64,000 nucleotides of DNA. Origin: Cumulibacter sp047975195. GTDB lineage: Bacteria; Actinomycetota; Actinomycetes; Mycobacteriales; Antricoccaceae. Location of the stretch: the NCBI GenBank assembly GCA_047975195.1, contig JBKEDB010000109.1, positions 1 through 64,000 on the forward strand, in the 5' to 3' direction. Under the pieces are notes generated by a model, which was not told the origin of the DNA, did not search any database, and worked only from the letters and a program-made list of their open reading frames with translations. Positions 1-8,313 of this stretch are shown piece after piece (the first letter of the stretch is position 1; every line of letters starts with the position of its first letter). Both the position numbers and the translations under genes were made by a program.

Positions 1-435
1 CGCACCCTCCAGAGCAGCGGACGAGCTCAAACCGGCGCCATAGGGTACGCATGAGGCAATAGCGGCATCGAACCCGCAGACTTCCCAGCCGCGTTGTTCG
101 AGGGCCCATGCCACTCCGATGGCGTAGCTGGCCCAACCGTTGACCGTTCCGGGTCCGACATCGTCGAGATGGCCTTCCCAACCGACCGGCTCTGCCTGTG
201 ACACCAAGCGCACCTGCCGGTCCTGCCGCCGTCGCAACGCCGCAAAGGTACGGTGCGGCAACGCGATAGGCAATGCCAGGCCACCGTTGTAGTCGGTGTG
301 TTCCCCAATCAGATTGACCCGCCCAGGAGCGAACCACACGCCGTCAGGCTCGGTGCCAAAGGTGGCAGCAAAGGTCCCCTGCGCCATGCGGATGCCGTCG
401 TCATCGGTCCAGGGCGGGAGAAGGGAATCTGGCAT
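1..435 (-). CDS. galK: Galactokinase, N-terminal part (cut by window edge)
   Basis: Galactokinase phosphorylates alpha-D-galactose to galactose-1-phosphate, the first committed step of the Leloir pathway, in the cytoplasm. Reading the minus strand from the ATG at 435 gives 145 uninterrupted residues up to the window edge. Around residue 37 is the diagnostic galactokinase signature APGRVNLIGEHTDYNGG. At the very end is the GHMP-kinase phosphate loop, seen as PYGAGLSSSAAL. The family is about 380-400 residues, so roughly a third is present. An in-frame ATG lies four codons upstream, but GGAGG sits five bases before the ATG at 435, so I chose that start. It is divergent from the 2H phosphoesterase gene. 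The family call is firm from the two motifs; substrate specificity is inferred. Confidence 0.9.
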   Translation of the reverse strand, partial: MPDSLLPPWTDDDGIRMAQGTFAATFGTEPDGVWFAPGRVNLIGEHTDYNGGLALPIALPHRTFAALRRRQDRQVRLVSQAEPVGWEGHLDDVGPGTVNGWASYAIGVAWALEQRGWEVCGFDAAIASCVPYGAGLSSSAALEGA

Positions 436-571
436 GTCAGCCTCCATGGTGAAATGAGGACACCATTGTTGCCGATCCTTGCGAACTGATCGGCATCAGG
501 CGTGCTGTGATATCGACCAGGCACACTAGGGTGATGTTCATTGCCGCGCAAACGTCAGGGGGTGGCATTGA

Positions 572-1141
572 ATGAGAGTTCCTCCGCACACCGATACCCA
601 GGTGCTCATCGGGGTCACCATCCCCATCCCAGCGCCCTATGCGCAAACTCTGAGCCGGGCCCGGATGGACTCTGGAGACGTTGATGCGCTAGCCATAGCC
701 CCGCACATCACGCTGCTACCACCGATGGCAGTCGAACGTGATGATCTGGATTCGGTCAGCGCCCACCTGCGCCAGGTCGCCGCTGGTAGCGCACCATTTG
801 TGGTGACGCTCGCAGGCACCGGAACCTTCCGACCCACCTCGGCCACAGTATTCGTAGCGCTAAGCGAAGGATCTCGTGAGGCAACCCACCTTCATGAAGT
901 AATCAATGCTGGAGTGCTGAGGCAAGAGCCGCGATTCCCGTATCACCCACATGTGACCCTTGCTCACAACGTTGGTGAGGAGTTCCTGGAGGCTGCCTAC
1001 ACCACCTATGCCGACTTTGATGCCACCTTCCCAGTGGTGGGCTTCACGCGATATGAGCAGAGCCCCGACGGCGTATGGCGCGATGCGGAGCACTTCACAC
1101 TGACCAGTACTAGTTCTGATACCTCGGAGAGCGACCAGTGA
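572..1141 (+). CDS. 2'-5' RNA ligase / 2H phosphoesterase family protein
   Basis: The 189-residue protein carries the two HxT motifs of the 2H phosphoesterase superfamily: HIT at residues 45-47 (context APHITLLPP) and HVT at 127-129 (context HPHVTLAHN). Each histidine-threonine pair forms half of the active site in enzymes that act on 2',3'-cyclic phosphate or 2'-5' RNA ends (ThpR/LigT, CPDases). The length matches the family. The purine-rich AGGGGGTGG ends seven bases before the ATG and can serve as ribosome binding site. The stop overlaps the start of the downstream yihY-type gene by four bases (ATGA), which suggests translational coupling. The true substrate cannot be read from sequence. 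Upstream in-frame sequence has no better start. Confidence 0.85.
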   Translation: MRVPPHTDTQVLIGVTIPIPAPYAQTLSRARMDSGDVDALAIAPHITLLPPMAVERDDLDSVSAHLRQVAAGSAPFVVTLAGTGTFRPTSATVFVALSEGSREATHLHEVINAGVLRQEPRFPYHPHVTLAHNVGEEFLEAAYTTYADFDATFPVVGFTRYEQSPDGVWRDAEHFTLTSTSSDTSESDQ

Positions 1142-2223
1142 CCGATGTTCAAGCCCCCGCGACCAATCGGTTCACGCGCATACTGCGCTGGTGGCAGCAA
1201 ACCCGTCTCGCTCGCGCGCTAGGCCGATACAGTGTGGCGCATGGGGCGCTGCTGACCAAAGGTGTCGCCTACTCGTCGCTATTCTCCATCTTCGCTGGTT
1301 TGGTGGTCGCCTTCTCCATCTTCATGGCCTTGCTGGGTAGCAACACCGAACTACGCGACGCTGTGCTGCAGGGAGTCGATGCGGCCTTGCCAGGGGTGAT
1401 CGACACCGGCTCGGGTGGGTTGGTGACCCCGCAGTCGCTGCAGTTCGACCCCAGCGGCTCCATCATCGCGGCCGTCATCGGGTTCTTGCTGCTGATCAAC
1501 ACTGCGCTGGGGGTGATGTCCTCGCTGCGCATCGGTATCGGTGCGATGTTCGGCATCATCATGAAGGCACAGAACGCCATCTTTGCTCGGTTGCGCGCAC
1601 TGGCTGGGTTCGTGGTGCTGGCCGTGGCGGTCGTGCTCACCTCAGCCCTGGGGGTGGTCGTCGGAACCGCCGGAACGGCCCTGGCTGACCTGGTAGGCCT
1701 GGGGGAGAGCCCAGTGACGCAGTTCGTGATCCGCGTGGCCGTCATCGCGCTGGCATTCGGCGTCGATATGGCTGTTGCGGTGTTCCTGATTCGGGGACTG
1801 GGTGGCGTGCGCCCACCCAAGCGAGACCTGCTCACCGGTGCTGGTATCACCGCGTTCGCGGCCGGAGTCATCCGCTACCTGGGCACCTCCATCGTCGGTT
1901 CGGTCGCCGACAACCCGGTGCTAGCTAGCGCCGCAGCCCTGATCACCCTGTTGCTGTGGGTGAACCTGGTGGTGATGGTGTTCCTGATGGCATGCGCGTG
2001 GACGGCGAACCCGCCCGCCGCGCTGGTGATCGATGACAGGGTGGTCACCCACGCCACCGAAACCCCGAACTACGTCACCCAGTCAGACCCGAACACCCTG
2101 GACTGGCAGCATGACCCGATTACCGGCCGGGTGCAACCGGACGACCCACCACCGCAGCCGCCGTATTGGGGCGGCGCTATCGGGTGGGTGCAGCGCAAAT
2201 ATCAGGCAGCGCGCAAGGCCTAG
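1138..2223 (+). CDS. YihY/BrkB family inner-membrane protein
   Basis: A 361-residue polytopic membrane protein of the YihY/virulence-factor-BrkB family (once miscalled ribonuclease BN). It has the usual layout: a cytoplasmic N-terminus, the conserved TKGVAYSSLFSIFAG start of the first membrane helix near residue 40, and about six hydrophobic segments spread to residue ~290. The C-terminal tail is hydrophilic and proline-rich. Function in this family is unsettled; a transport or envelope role is commonly proposed. It overlaps the 2H phosphoesterase gene by four bases and converges on sdhB, sharing the palindromic stop CTAG (2220-2223), so the two opposing genes end on the same four bases with no room for a terminator between them. 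Confidence 0.85.
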   Translation: MTDVQAPATNRFTRILRWWQQTRLARALGRYSVAHGALLTKGVAYSSLFSIFAGLVVAFSIFMALLGSNTELRDAVLQGVDAALPGVIDTGSGGLVTPQSLQFDPSGSIIAAVIGFLLLINTALGVMSSLRIGIGAMFGIIMKAQNAIFARLRALAGFVVLAVAVVLTSALGVVVGTAGTALADLVGLGESPVTQFVIRVAVIALAFGVDMAVAVFLIRGLGGVRPPKRDLLTGAGITAFAAGVIRYLGTSIVGSVADNPVLASAAALITLLLWVNLVVMVFLMACAWTANPPAALVIDDRVVTHATETPNYVTQSDPNTLDWQHDPITGRVQPDDPPPQPPYWGGAIGWVQRKYQAARKA

Positions 2224-2963
2224 CTATTGCGCCACAGGGCGCCACGCAGGTCAGCGTTGAGCTGACTGATGACATCCTGGCTGATGCCCTTGGGGCAGGC
2301 AGCGGTGCACTCGCCGATGTTGGTGCAGCCGCCGAAGCCCTCTTCGTCATGGGTGTGCACCATGTTCAACACCCGGCGGTCCCGCTCGGGTTGCCCTTGC
2401 GGAAGTTCACCCAGGTGGGTGACCTTGGCACCGAGGAACAGGGAGGCTGACCCGTTCGGGCAGGCAGCTACGCAGGCACCACACCCGATGCAGGTGGCGG
2501 CGTCGAATGCGCGGTCGGCGTGGTCCTTGCCGATCAGCAGGTCGGAGGCATCCGGTGCTGCGCCGGTATTGACCGATACGTAGCCACCTGAGGCGATGAT
2601 CCGGTCGAAGGCGGACCTGTCCACGCATAGGTCCTTCAGGACCGGGAACGGTTCGGCACGCCACGGCTCGATAGTGATGGTGTCGCCGTCAGAGAAGGAA
2701 CGCATGTGCAACTGGCAGGCGGTGGTGTTCTCTGGGCCGTGCGGTACCCCGTTGATCATCAGGCCACACATGCCGCAGATACCCTCGCGACAGTCGCTGT
2801 CGAAGGCGACAGGCTCCTCATCGCGTGCCTGCAACTGCTCGTTGAGGATGTCCAGCATCTCCAGGAATGACATGTCCTCAGAGATGTCGTCAATGGCGTA
2901 GGTCTTCATCGCGCCGGTGGCTGCACCGTCGTCTTGGCGCCAGATCTTCAGGGTCAGTTTCAC
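2220..2963 (-). CDS. sdhB: Succinate dehydrogenase iron-sulfur subunit
   Basis: This 247-residue subunit passes electrons from the flavoprotein SdhA to the membrane anchor during succinate oxidation in the TCA cycle and respiratory chain. The [2Fe-2S] ligands are C58, C63, C66 and C83 (context CREGICGMCG). The ferredoxin-like domain has CIGCGACVAACP (C158, C161, C164, C168) and C213, C219, C223 for the remaining two clusters. The open frame extends upstream into sdhA, but the natural start is the GTG at 2963, which overlaps the sdhA stop as GTGA, giving translational coupling and a length typical of the 247-250-residue Sdh1-type B subunit of actinobacteria. It is last in the order sdhC-sdhA-sdhB. 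Confidence 0.95.
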   Translation of the reverse strand: MKLTLKIWRQDDGAATGAMKTYAIDDISEDMSFLEMLDILNEQLQARDEEPVAFDSDCREGICGMCGLMINGVPHGPENTTACQLHMRSFSDGDTITIEPWRAEPFPVLKDLCVDRSAFDRIIASGGYVSVNTGAAPDASDLLIGKDHADRAFDAATCIGCGACVAACPNGSASLFLGAKVTHLGELPQGQPERDRRVLNMVHTHDEEGFGGCTNIGECTAACPKGISQDVISQLNADLRGALWRNS

Positions 2964-4969
2964 TTGTAGCTCCGCTGCTTCAACTCGATGAACTCGTATT
3001 CCAGATCTTCTTTGTGCAGGATCGGGTCGGCGTCGTCGGCGCCGCCCCATTCCCATGCCGCCACATAGGCGAAGTTGTCGTCATCACGCATGGCCTCGCC
3101 GTCCGCCGTCTGGGACTCAGCGCGGAAATGGCCACCGCACGATTCGCGCCGGTGCAGGGCGTCGATGCACATCAACTCACCCAACTCCAGGAAGTCGGCG
3201 ACCCGACCCGCCTTCTCCAGCGACTGGTTCAACGTGTTGGCGCTGCCGAGCACCTTGACGTTGCTCCAGAACTCCCGCTTCAAATCCCGGATCTGGTCGA
3301 TGGCCTTGCGCAAGCCCTCGGCGGTGCGCTCCATGCCGCAGTACTCCCACATGATGTTGCCGAGCTCACGGTGGAAGCTATCGACCGTGCGGGTGCCATT
3401 GACCGTCATGAAGTGATCGATGCGTTCTTGCACCTGGGTGCGCGCCTGCACCACATCGGGGTTGTCGTCAGGCACCGGGCCGAACGGGCCATCGGCCAGG
3501 TAGTGGCGGATGGTGTTCGGCAGCACGAAGTAGCCGTCGGCCAGGCCCTGCATCAGGGCCGAGGCGCCGAGGCGGTTCGCGCCGTGGTCGGAGAAGTTGG
3601 CTTCGCCGGCCACGAACAGACCCGGGATGCTGGACTGCAGGTCGTAGTCCACCCACAGGCCACCCATCGTGTAGTGCACGGCGGGGTAGATGCGCATCGG
3701 CACTTCGTACGGATTCTCGCCGGTGATCCGCAGGTACATATCGAACAGGTTGCCGTACTTCGCGGCCACGGCGTCCTTGCCCAGACGCGAGATGGCCTCG
3801 GCGAAGTCCAGATAGACGCCGCGTCGAACCATCCGAGTGTTGCCCTCGGCGTCGGTCTCCTCGACCGCCGGGCCGACGCCTTTGCCGTCGTCGCACTGGT
3901 ACTTCGCAGCACGCGAGGCAATATCGCGGGGAACGAGGTTGCCGAAGCTCGGGTAGATGCGCTCCAAGTAGTAGTCGCGCGCCTCCTCCGGGATCTGGCG
4001 AGGGTCCTTGTCGGCGTCCGCCGGATCCTTCGGCACCCAGATCCGGCCGTCGTTACGCAGCGACTCCGACATCAGGGTCAGCTTCGACTGGTGCGCTCCG
4101 GACTGCGGAATGCAGGTCGGGTGGATCTGGGTGTAGCACGGGTTGGCGAAGTACGCGCCCTTGCGATGCGCGCGCCACGAGGCGGTGACGTTCGAGCCCA
4201 TCGCGTTGGTGGACAGGAAGAACACGTTGCCGTATCCACCCGAGGCGAGTACGACGGCATCCGCCAGGTGCGTCTCGATCTCGCCGGTCACCATGTTGCG
4301 TGCGATGATGCCGCGCGCGCGGCCATCGACGATGACCAACTCGAGCATCTCGTGGCGGGTGAACGCCTCCACCGTGCCGGCGGCGATCTGACGCTCAAGT
4401 GCCTGGTATGCGCCGATCAGCAACTGCTGACCTGTCTGACCGCGAGCGTAGAACGTGCGGGAAACCTGCACGCCACCGAACGAGCGGTTGTCCAGCAGAC
4501 CGCCGTACTCACGGGCGAACGGCACGCCCTGCGCGACGCACTGGTCGATGATGTTGGCCGAGACTTCGGCGAGGCGGTAGACGTTGGTCTCGCGAGAGCG
4601 GTAGTCGCCGCCCTTGACCGTGTCGTAGAAGAGGCGGTGAATCGAGTCGCCGTCCTCTTTGTAGTTCTTTGCGGCGTTGATGCCACCCTGCGCGGCAATG
4701 GAGTGCGCGCGTCGCGGCGAGTCCTGGTAGCAGAACGACTTGACGTGGTAGCCAGCCTCGCCCAGGGTAGCGCTCGCAGCGCCACCGGCCAGGCCGGTGC
4801 CGACGACGATGACGCTCAACTTGCGGCGGTTCGCCGGGTTGACCAGTGCCGCATCGAACTTGCGCTGGCCCCACTTCTTGTCGATCGGCCCGCCCGGGGC
4901 CTTGGTGTCAGCGATCGGCTCGCCGACGTTGTAGAGCCCCTCAACGAGCCCAGAGGTATTTGCAGTCAT
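2960..4969 (-). CDS. sdhA: Succinate dehydrogenase/fumarate reductase flavoprotein subunit
   Basis: The catalytic FAD-containing subunit, 669 residues, oxidises succinate to fumarate. Visible features are the dinucleotide-binding motif VVGTGLAGGAAS near residue 55, the stretch SIAAQGGINAAKNY that follows the region expected to hold the flavin-linking histidine, the substrate-binding segment HPTCIPQSGAHQSK, and the C-terminal FAD contact GEANFSDHGANRLGASAL. The long form (over 640 residues) is typical of the Sdh1/Bacteroidetes-type enzyme that pairs with a single five-helix anchor instead of separate SdhC and SdhD. That fits the neighbours: sdhC lies 22 bases upstream and sdhB overlaps the stop codon. 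A 720-codon open frame on the other strand is only its antisense shadow. Confidence 0.96.
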   Translation of the reverse strand: MTANTSGLVEGLYNVGEPIADTKAPGGPIDKKWGQRKFDAALVNPANRRKLSVIVVGTGLAGGAASATLGEAGYHVKSFCYQDSPRRAHSIAAQGGINAAKNYKEDGDSIHRLFYDTVKGGDYRSRETNVYRLAEVSANIIDQCVAQGVPFAREYGGLLDNRSFGGVQVSRTFYARGQTGQQLLIGAYQALERQIAAGTVEAFTRHEMLELVIVDGRARGIIARNMVTGEIETHLADAVVLASGGYGNVFFLSTNAMGSNVTASWRAHRKGAYFANPCYTQIHPTCIPQSGAHQSKLTLMSESLRNDGRIWVPKDPADADKDPRQIPEEARDYYLERIYPSFGNLVPRDIASRAAKYQCDDGKGVGPAVEETDAEGNTRMVRRGVYLDFAEAISRLGKDAVAAKYGNLFDMYLRITGENPYEVPMRIYPAVHYTMGGLWVDYDLQSSIPGLFVAGEANFSDHGANRLGASALMQGLADGYFVLPNTIRHYLADGPFGPVPDDNPDVVQARTQVQERIDHFMTVNGTRTVDSFHRELGNIMWEYCGMERTAEGLRKAIDQIRDLKREFWSNVKVLGSANTLNQSLEKAGRVADFLELGELMCIDALHRRESCGGHFRAESQTADGEAMRDDDNFAYVAAWEWGGADDADPILHKEDLEYEFIELKQRSYK

Positions 4970-4991
4970 GATTCTCTTTCGACTCTCGTGC

Positions 4992-5705
4992 CTAGATGGC
5001 GCCGAAGGCGATGGCGAGCGGCGGGATGATGAAGCCGATCGAGACGACGAGCGCGATCACGGCGCCGATCGTCTTCCAGGCCTTGCGGCGGCTCGCGGTG
5101 CTGGTCCAGCCGCACGTCTGCGCCATGCTCCACACGCCGTGGAAAAGGTGCATGCCGAGCGCGATCAGCGCCACCACGTAAATGAGCACGACCCACCACA
5201 CCTGGAACGCCGCGTGCAGCAGCCCGAATGGGTTGTTCTCGACGTCCGGTCCGCTCACGTCGCCGTTCACATTGAACTTCACGATGGTGAACTGCAGCAG
5301 GTGCCAGATGATGAACGCGAGTAGCGCCACTCCGCCCCAGCGCATCATTTTCGATTTCAGCGCCGCCTTGCTCGCCGATGCGACGGCGTACCGGGTCGGA
5401 CGAGCATGGTTCGCGCGCGACCACAGCTTGAAGGCTGCGTAGACGTGTGCGACGACACCGACGATGAGTACGACGCGGATGATCCACAACAGACCGCCGT
5501 ACGGCAGCATCGGCATCAGGATGGTACGCAGGTGATGCGCGTACTCGTTGAACGCTTCCTCGCCCCAGAGGGCCTTGAGGTTGCCGTACATGTGCAGGAG
5601 GACGTAGAGCACGAACACGGCGCCGGACGTTGCCATCAATAGTTTGAGGAACACCGTCGTGCGACTGGCCGTGTTCGGTCGCTGAGAGAGAGTTGTATTG
5701 GCCAC
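4992..5705 (-). CDS. sdhC: Succinate dehydrogenase cytochrome b membrane anchor
   Basis: A 237-residue membrane protein with five hydrophobic helices (about residues 20-38, 72-92, 122-141, 168-190 and 213-233), matching the b558-type single-subunit anchor of Sdh1-like complexes. Histidines inside or at the edge of helices (H38, H87, H135, H186) are candidate haem ligands. The motif GMHLFHGVWSMAQTCG in helix 4 is characteristic of the family. It anchors SdhAB and reduces the quinone. It is the first gene of the operon; about 145 bases separate it from the response-regulator gene upstream on the same strand. The candidate -10 TACAAT in that gap has no convincing -35 partner, so I do not annotate a promoter. 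Confidence 0.93.
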   Translation of the reverse strand: MANTTLSQRPNTASRTTVFLKLLMATSGAVFVLYVLLHMYGNLKALWGEEAFNEYAHHLRTILMPMLPYGGLLWIIRVVLIVGVVAHVYAAFKLWSRANHARPTRYAVASASKAALKSKMMRWGGVALLAFIIWHLLQFTIVKFNVNGDVSGPDVENNPFGLLHAAFQVWWVVLIYVVALIALGMHLFHGVWSMAQTCGWTSTASRRKAWKTIGAVIALVVSIGFIIPPLAIAFGAI

Positions 5706-5851
5706 GATTGCACGTTATCGCTAGCAGTGGTAACGAATCGAGGCGCACCCTGCAAAAATCGTGTGAGATTGTAGACCGTAGGTAGCGCGAGTGTTGCCCG
5801 ATTGCTCCGTCTCAGGGTAGGTATGGCTAAGCAATCCCTCGGCGCGAACGG

Positions 5852-6526
5852 TTAGGTCGCCAACCGATAGCCGGCGTTGCGGACGGTCTGGATCAGGTCG
5901 GCGCCGATCTTGCGGCGCAGACTTCGAACGCACACATCCACGACGTTCGAGGTCGTCTCGAAGTCGACACCCCACACGTGCCCCAACAATTGTTGTCGGC
6001 TGAGGATCTGGCCGGGATGACGAACCAGCACCTCCAGCATCGCGAACTCCCGAGCCGTCAGTTCGTAGTCTCCGGACGGCGCCCGCACCACGCGCGTGTG
6101 CAGGTCAAGTTCCAGGCCGCCTGCGCGCAACACCGTCGCGCCGCCAACAGGCGCCGCCGATTCGTCGCTTTCGCGCAACCGCAACCGGACTCGGGCCAGC
6201 AGTTCGGCGAATTGGAACGGCTTGGTGACGTAGTCGTTGGCGCCGCCCTCGAGGCCCGCGACCGTGTCCTGGACGGTGTCTCGAGCAGTCAGGATGACCA
6301 CGGGAATCGTGGCGCCCTGGCCACGAAGTTCGTCGAGTACGGCGAAACCGTCCTTTCCCGGCAGACCGAGGTCGAGCACGAGTAGATCGAAATCGCCGTC
6401 CAACGCTGCGTGCAGGGCCGAGATTCCATCGCCGACGACCTCGGTCTGATAGCCGGCTGCGCGCAGACCTTTCTGCACGAAAGCGGCGATCTGGTGGTTG
6501 TCCTCAGCTATCAGCACTCGGCTCAT
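5852..6526 (-). CDS. OmpR/PhoB-family response regulator
   Basis: A 224-residue DNA-binding regulator. The N-terminal receiver domain has the acidic pair E8-D9, the phosphoacceptor D52 (LLVLDLGLPGKDG), the switch threonine in VILTAR and the lysine in DYVTKPF. The C-terminal half is a winged helix with the OmpR-type ending VVDVCVRSLRRKIG. Its start lies 23 bases inside the 3' end of the histidine-kinase gene, so the two are translationally coupled and almost certainly form one two-component pair. It is the last gene of the five-gene cluster that begins at 11023. Its target genes cannot be read from the sequence; autoregulation of this cluster is the simplest guess. Confidence 0.93.
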   Translation of the reverse strand: MSRVLIAEDNHQIAAFVQKGLRAAGYQTEVVGDGISALHAALDGDFDLLVLDLGLPGKDGFAVLDELRGQGATIPVVILTARDTVQDTVAGLEGGANDYVTKPFQFAELLARVRLRLRESDESAAPVGGATVLRAGGLELDLHTRVVRAPSGDYELTAREFAMLEVLVRHPGQILSRQQLLGHVWGVDFETTSNVVDVCVRSLRRKIGADLIQTVRNAGYRLAT

Positions 6527-7955
6527 CGCTCGGTCCTCTCTGCGGTGCCTTGATCCGGGTGGGTACGGCGATGACGAAGGTCGCTCCGCCGCCAGGGGGT
6601 CCTTGCACGTGCACGGTTCCGCCGTGACCCTCGGCGATTGACTTCACGATGGCCAGGCCCAGGCCCGCGCCGGGTGATGCCGCCTCGGTGGCCGGCCTGC
6701 CGAATCGTTCAAAGATGCGGTGCACGTCGGCTTCCGGTACGCCGGGTCCCTCATCCGCAACGGCCAGCACGAGTTGCTCGGTGCCGTCGGCTGCAGTGTG
6801 GAATGCAGAACTCAGCGTGATGGTCGACCCGGCCGCAGTGTGTTGTGTCGCGTTGGTCGCGAGCTGCAGAATCGCCTGCGAGATGCGCTGCGCGTCGACG
6901 ATCGCCTCGCCGTCGGCGACGCTGCCGACCAGCCAGCGGCGATCGGCCAGACCCTGCAGTTTCGCGTCCAACTCCATGGTGAGCTCGGCAATGTCGACCG
7001 GTTCGCGCAACCGGATGTAGTCCGGCCGCTCGGACTTGGCGAGCGTGAGTAGGTCGGTCACCATGCGGTTCATCCGATCGAGCTCCCCGGTGACGATCTC
7101 GATGGTCGCGGCGCGGTCTGCGGGATCCTCACCCATGAGTTCGAGGTGCCCACGGATGATCGTGATCGGCGTCCGTAATTCGTGTCCGGCGTCGTCGACG
7201 AACTGTTGCTGAGTGGCGAACGCCTGTTCCAGGCGTTCGAGCATGGCGTTGAAGGTGAGGGCGAGATCCGCGAGTTCGTCGGTGCCGTCCACGGGCAACC
7301 GACGGGTGAGGTCGCGTTCACCGATCTCGGCGGCAGCTTCACGGACCTCGGCCACGGGTCGCAGTACGCGACCGGAGACCCACCAGGCGATCGCGCCGGT
7401 CAACACCAGCGAGAGGGCGCCGATGGTCAACAGCAGTTGTGCCGTGTCGGCGACCTGGCGATGCTCGGCCTCGGTGAACACCAACACGATCATGCTGCTA
7501 CGCCCGTCGGCGTCTGTGACGTCGCTGCGTCCCCAACGAACCTCGCCGGCCGGGGTCTGCGCGGTACCCGTGGTGGCATTGAGGATCTGACGCATGAGGC
7601 TTGCGTCGGCGGTCGGGTCGTAATCCTCCCGTGCCGGAATCTGCGCGCCCGAATTGACGTAGTAGGTACCGCTGTGCGCGATGTATCCGAGTAACAGTTC
7701 GCCGTCCCCGGGGCGTTGATCTTGCAGGAAGCTCTGCAGCAGCGCCTCACCGTCCGATTCGGCGCCCGTGGTCGCCTGAGCCTGAAACTCGGCGATCTCC
7801 TGGGTGATCTGCGCATTCGCGCGTTCGCCGACGTCGCGGCGCATCAGCACGATGGTCAAGGTGAGCAGGAGGCCGATACCGATCCCCGCGGTGAGCGCGA
7901 TCCAGCCGACGATCCACCAGCGCAGCGGTAGCCGACGACGAGGCCGATCAGTCAT
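6504..7955 (-). CDS. Membrane sensor histidine kinase
   Basis: With the start at 7955 the protein has 483 residues: a cytoplasmic basic N-terminus, TM1 (about 14-38), a periplasmic sensor region of about 130 residues with no recognisable fold, TM2 (about 171-193), a HAMP domain (193-245), the HisKA phosphoacceptor H258 in DDAGHELRTPITII, and a C-terminal HATPase domain with the N-box near ATNATQHT and the G1 motif VADEGPGVP. An upstream in-frame ATG at 8009 would add 18 Met/Thr residues encoded by the trinucleotide repeat tract, which I judge unlikely. The chosen ATG overlaps the end of the Asp-rich gene by eight bases. The partner is the overlapping response regulator. Confidence 0.92.
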   Translation of the reverse strand: MTDRPRRRLPLRWWIVGWIALTAGIGIGLLLTLTIVLMRRDVGERANAQITQEIAEFQAQATTGAESDGEALLQSFLQDQRPGDGELLLGYIAHSGTYYVNSGAQIPAREDYDPTADASLMRQILNATTGTAQTPAGEVRWGRSDVTDADGRSSMIVLVFTEAEHRQVADTAQLLLTIGALSLVLTGAIAWWVSGRVLRPVAEVREAAAEIGERDLTRRLPVDGTDELADLALTFNAMLERLEQAFATQQQFVDDAGHELRTPITIIRGHLELMGEDPADRAATIEIVTGELDRMNRMVTDLLTLAKSERPDYIRLREPVDIAELTMELDAKLQGLADRRWLVGSVADGEAIVDAQRISQAILQLATNATQHTAAGSTITLSSAFHTAADGTEQLVLAVADEGPGVPEADVHRIFERFGRPATEAASPGAGLGLAIVKSIAEGHGGTVHVQGPPGGGATFVIAVPTRIKAPQRGPSDEPSADS

Positions 7956-8313
7956 CGTCGTCGTCATCATCTCCGTCGTCGTAGTCGTAATAATCGTCGT
8001 CATCATCATCGTCGTCAGGCAGTGGGGCCGGGTACGAATCGATGGGTGGATCGATATCGGTGGAGCTGTCAGTGGGCGGCTTCGGTGATAACGGGTCCGA
8101 TGGACCAGAAGTGCCCGTGGAGGGACCTGCGGATTCCTCTGGCGCGGCAGTGGAGAAACTCTCGTCCGTGGAATCGCGCGGAGCCAACGTGATCGGCGCT
8201 TCGTCAGGGAGATCGGCCGGCGGTGCGGAACCGAGCATCGCGAATGAGACCGCGCCGACGATGATGAACCCGATCAATCCGCCGAGCAGCCCGAAACCAA
8301 TGGGCGACTTCAT
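7948..8313 (-). CDS. Single-TM protein with poly-aspartate C-terminal tail
   Basis: I do not recognise a family. The ATG at 8313 overlaps the stop of the ABC-like gene (ATGA), giving 121 residues. A hydrophobic helix spans residues 6-28, followed by a Pro/Ser/Thr/Asp-rich linker (30-98) and a tail (100-121) that is almost entirely Asp with three Tyr and one Gly. The topology suggests an N-in membrane anchor with an extracytoplasmic acidic tail, which could bind divalent cations. The tail is encoded by a GTC/ATC-type trinucleotide tract on the plus strand (about 7948-8013). Position between the transporter-like gene and the sensor kinase suggests a shared role, perhaps as an accessory of the sensor; that is inference only. 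Confidence 0.7.
   Translation of the reverse strand: MKSPIGFGLLGGLIGFIIVGAVSFAMLGSAPPADLPDEAPITLAPRDSTDESFSTAAPEESAGPSTGTSGPSDPLSPKPPTDSSTDIDPPIDSYPAPLPDDDDDDDDYYDYDDGDDDDDDD

Noticed and set aside
2867..5029. Very long plus-strand open frame (720 codons) opposite sdhA and sdhC
   Set aside because: It is the antisense shadow of GC-rich coding sequence; the minus strand shows all succinate dehydrogenase motifs and the plus frame has none.
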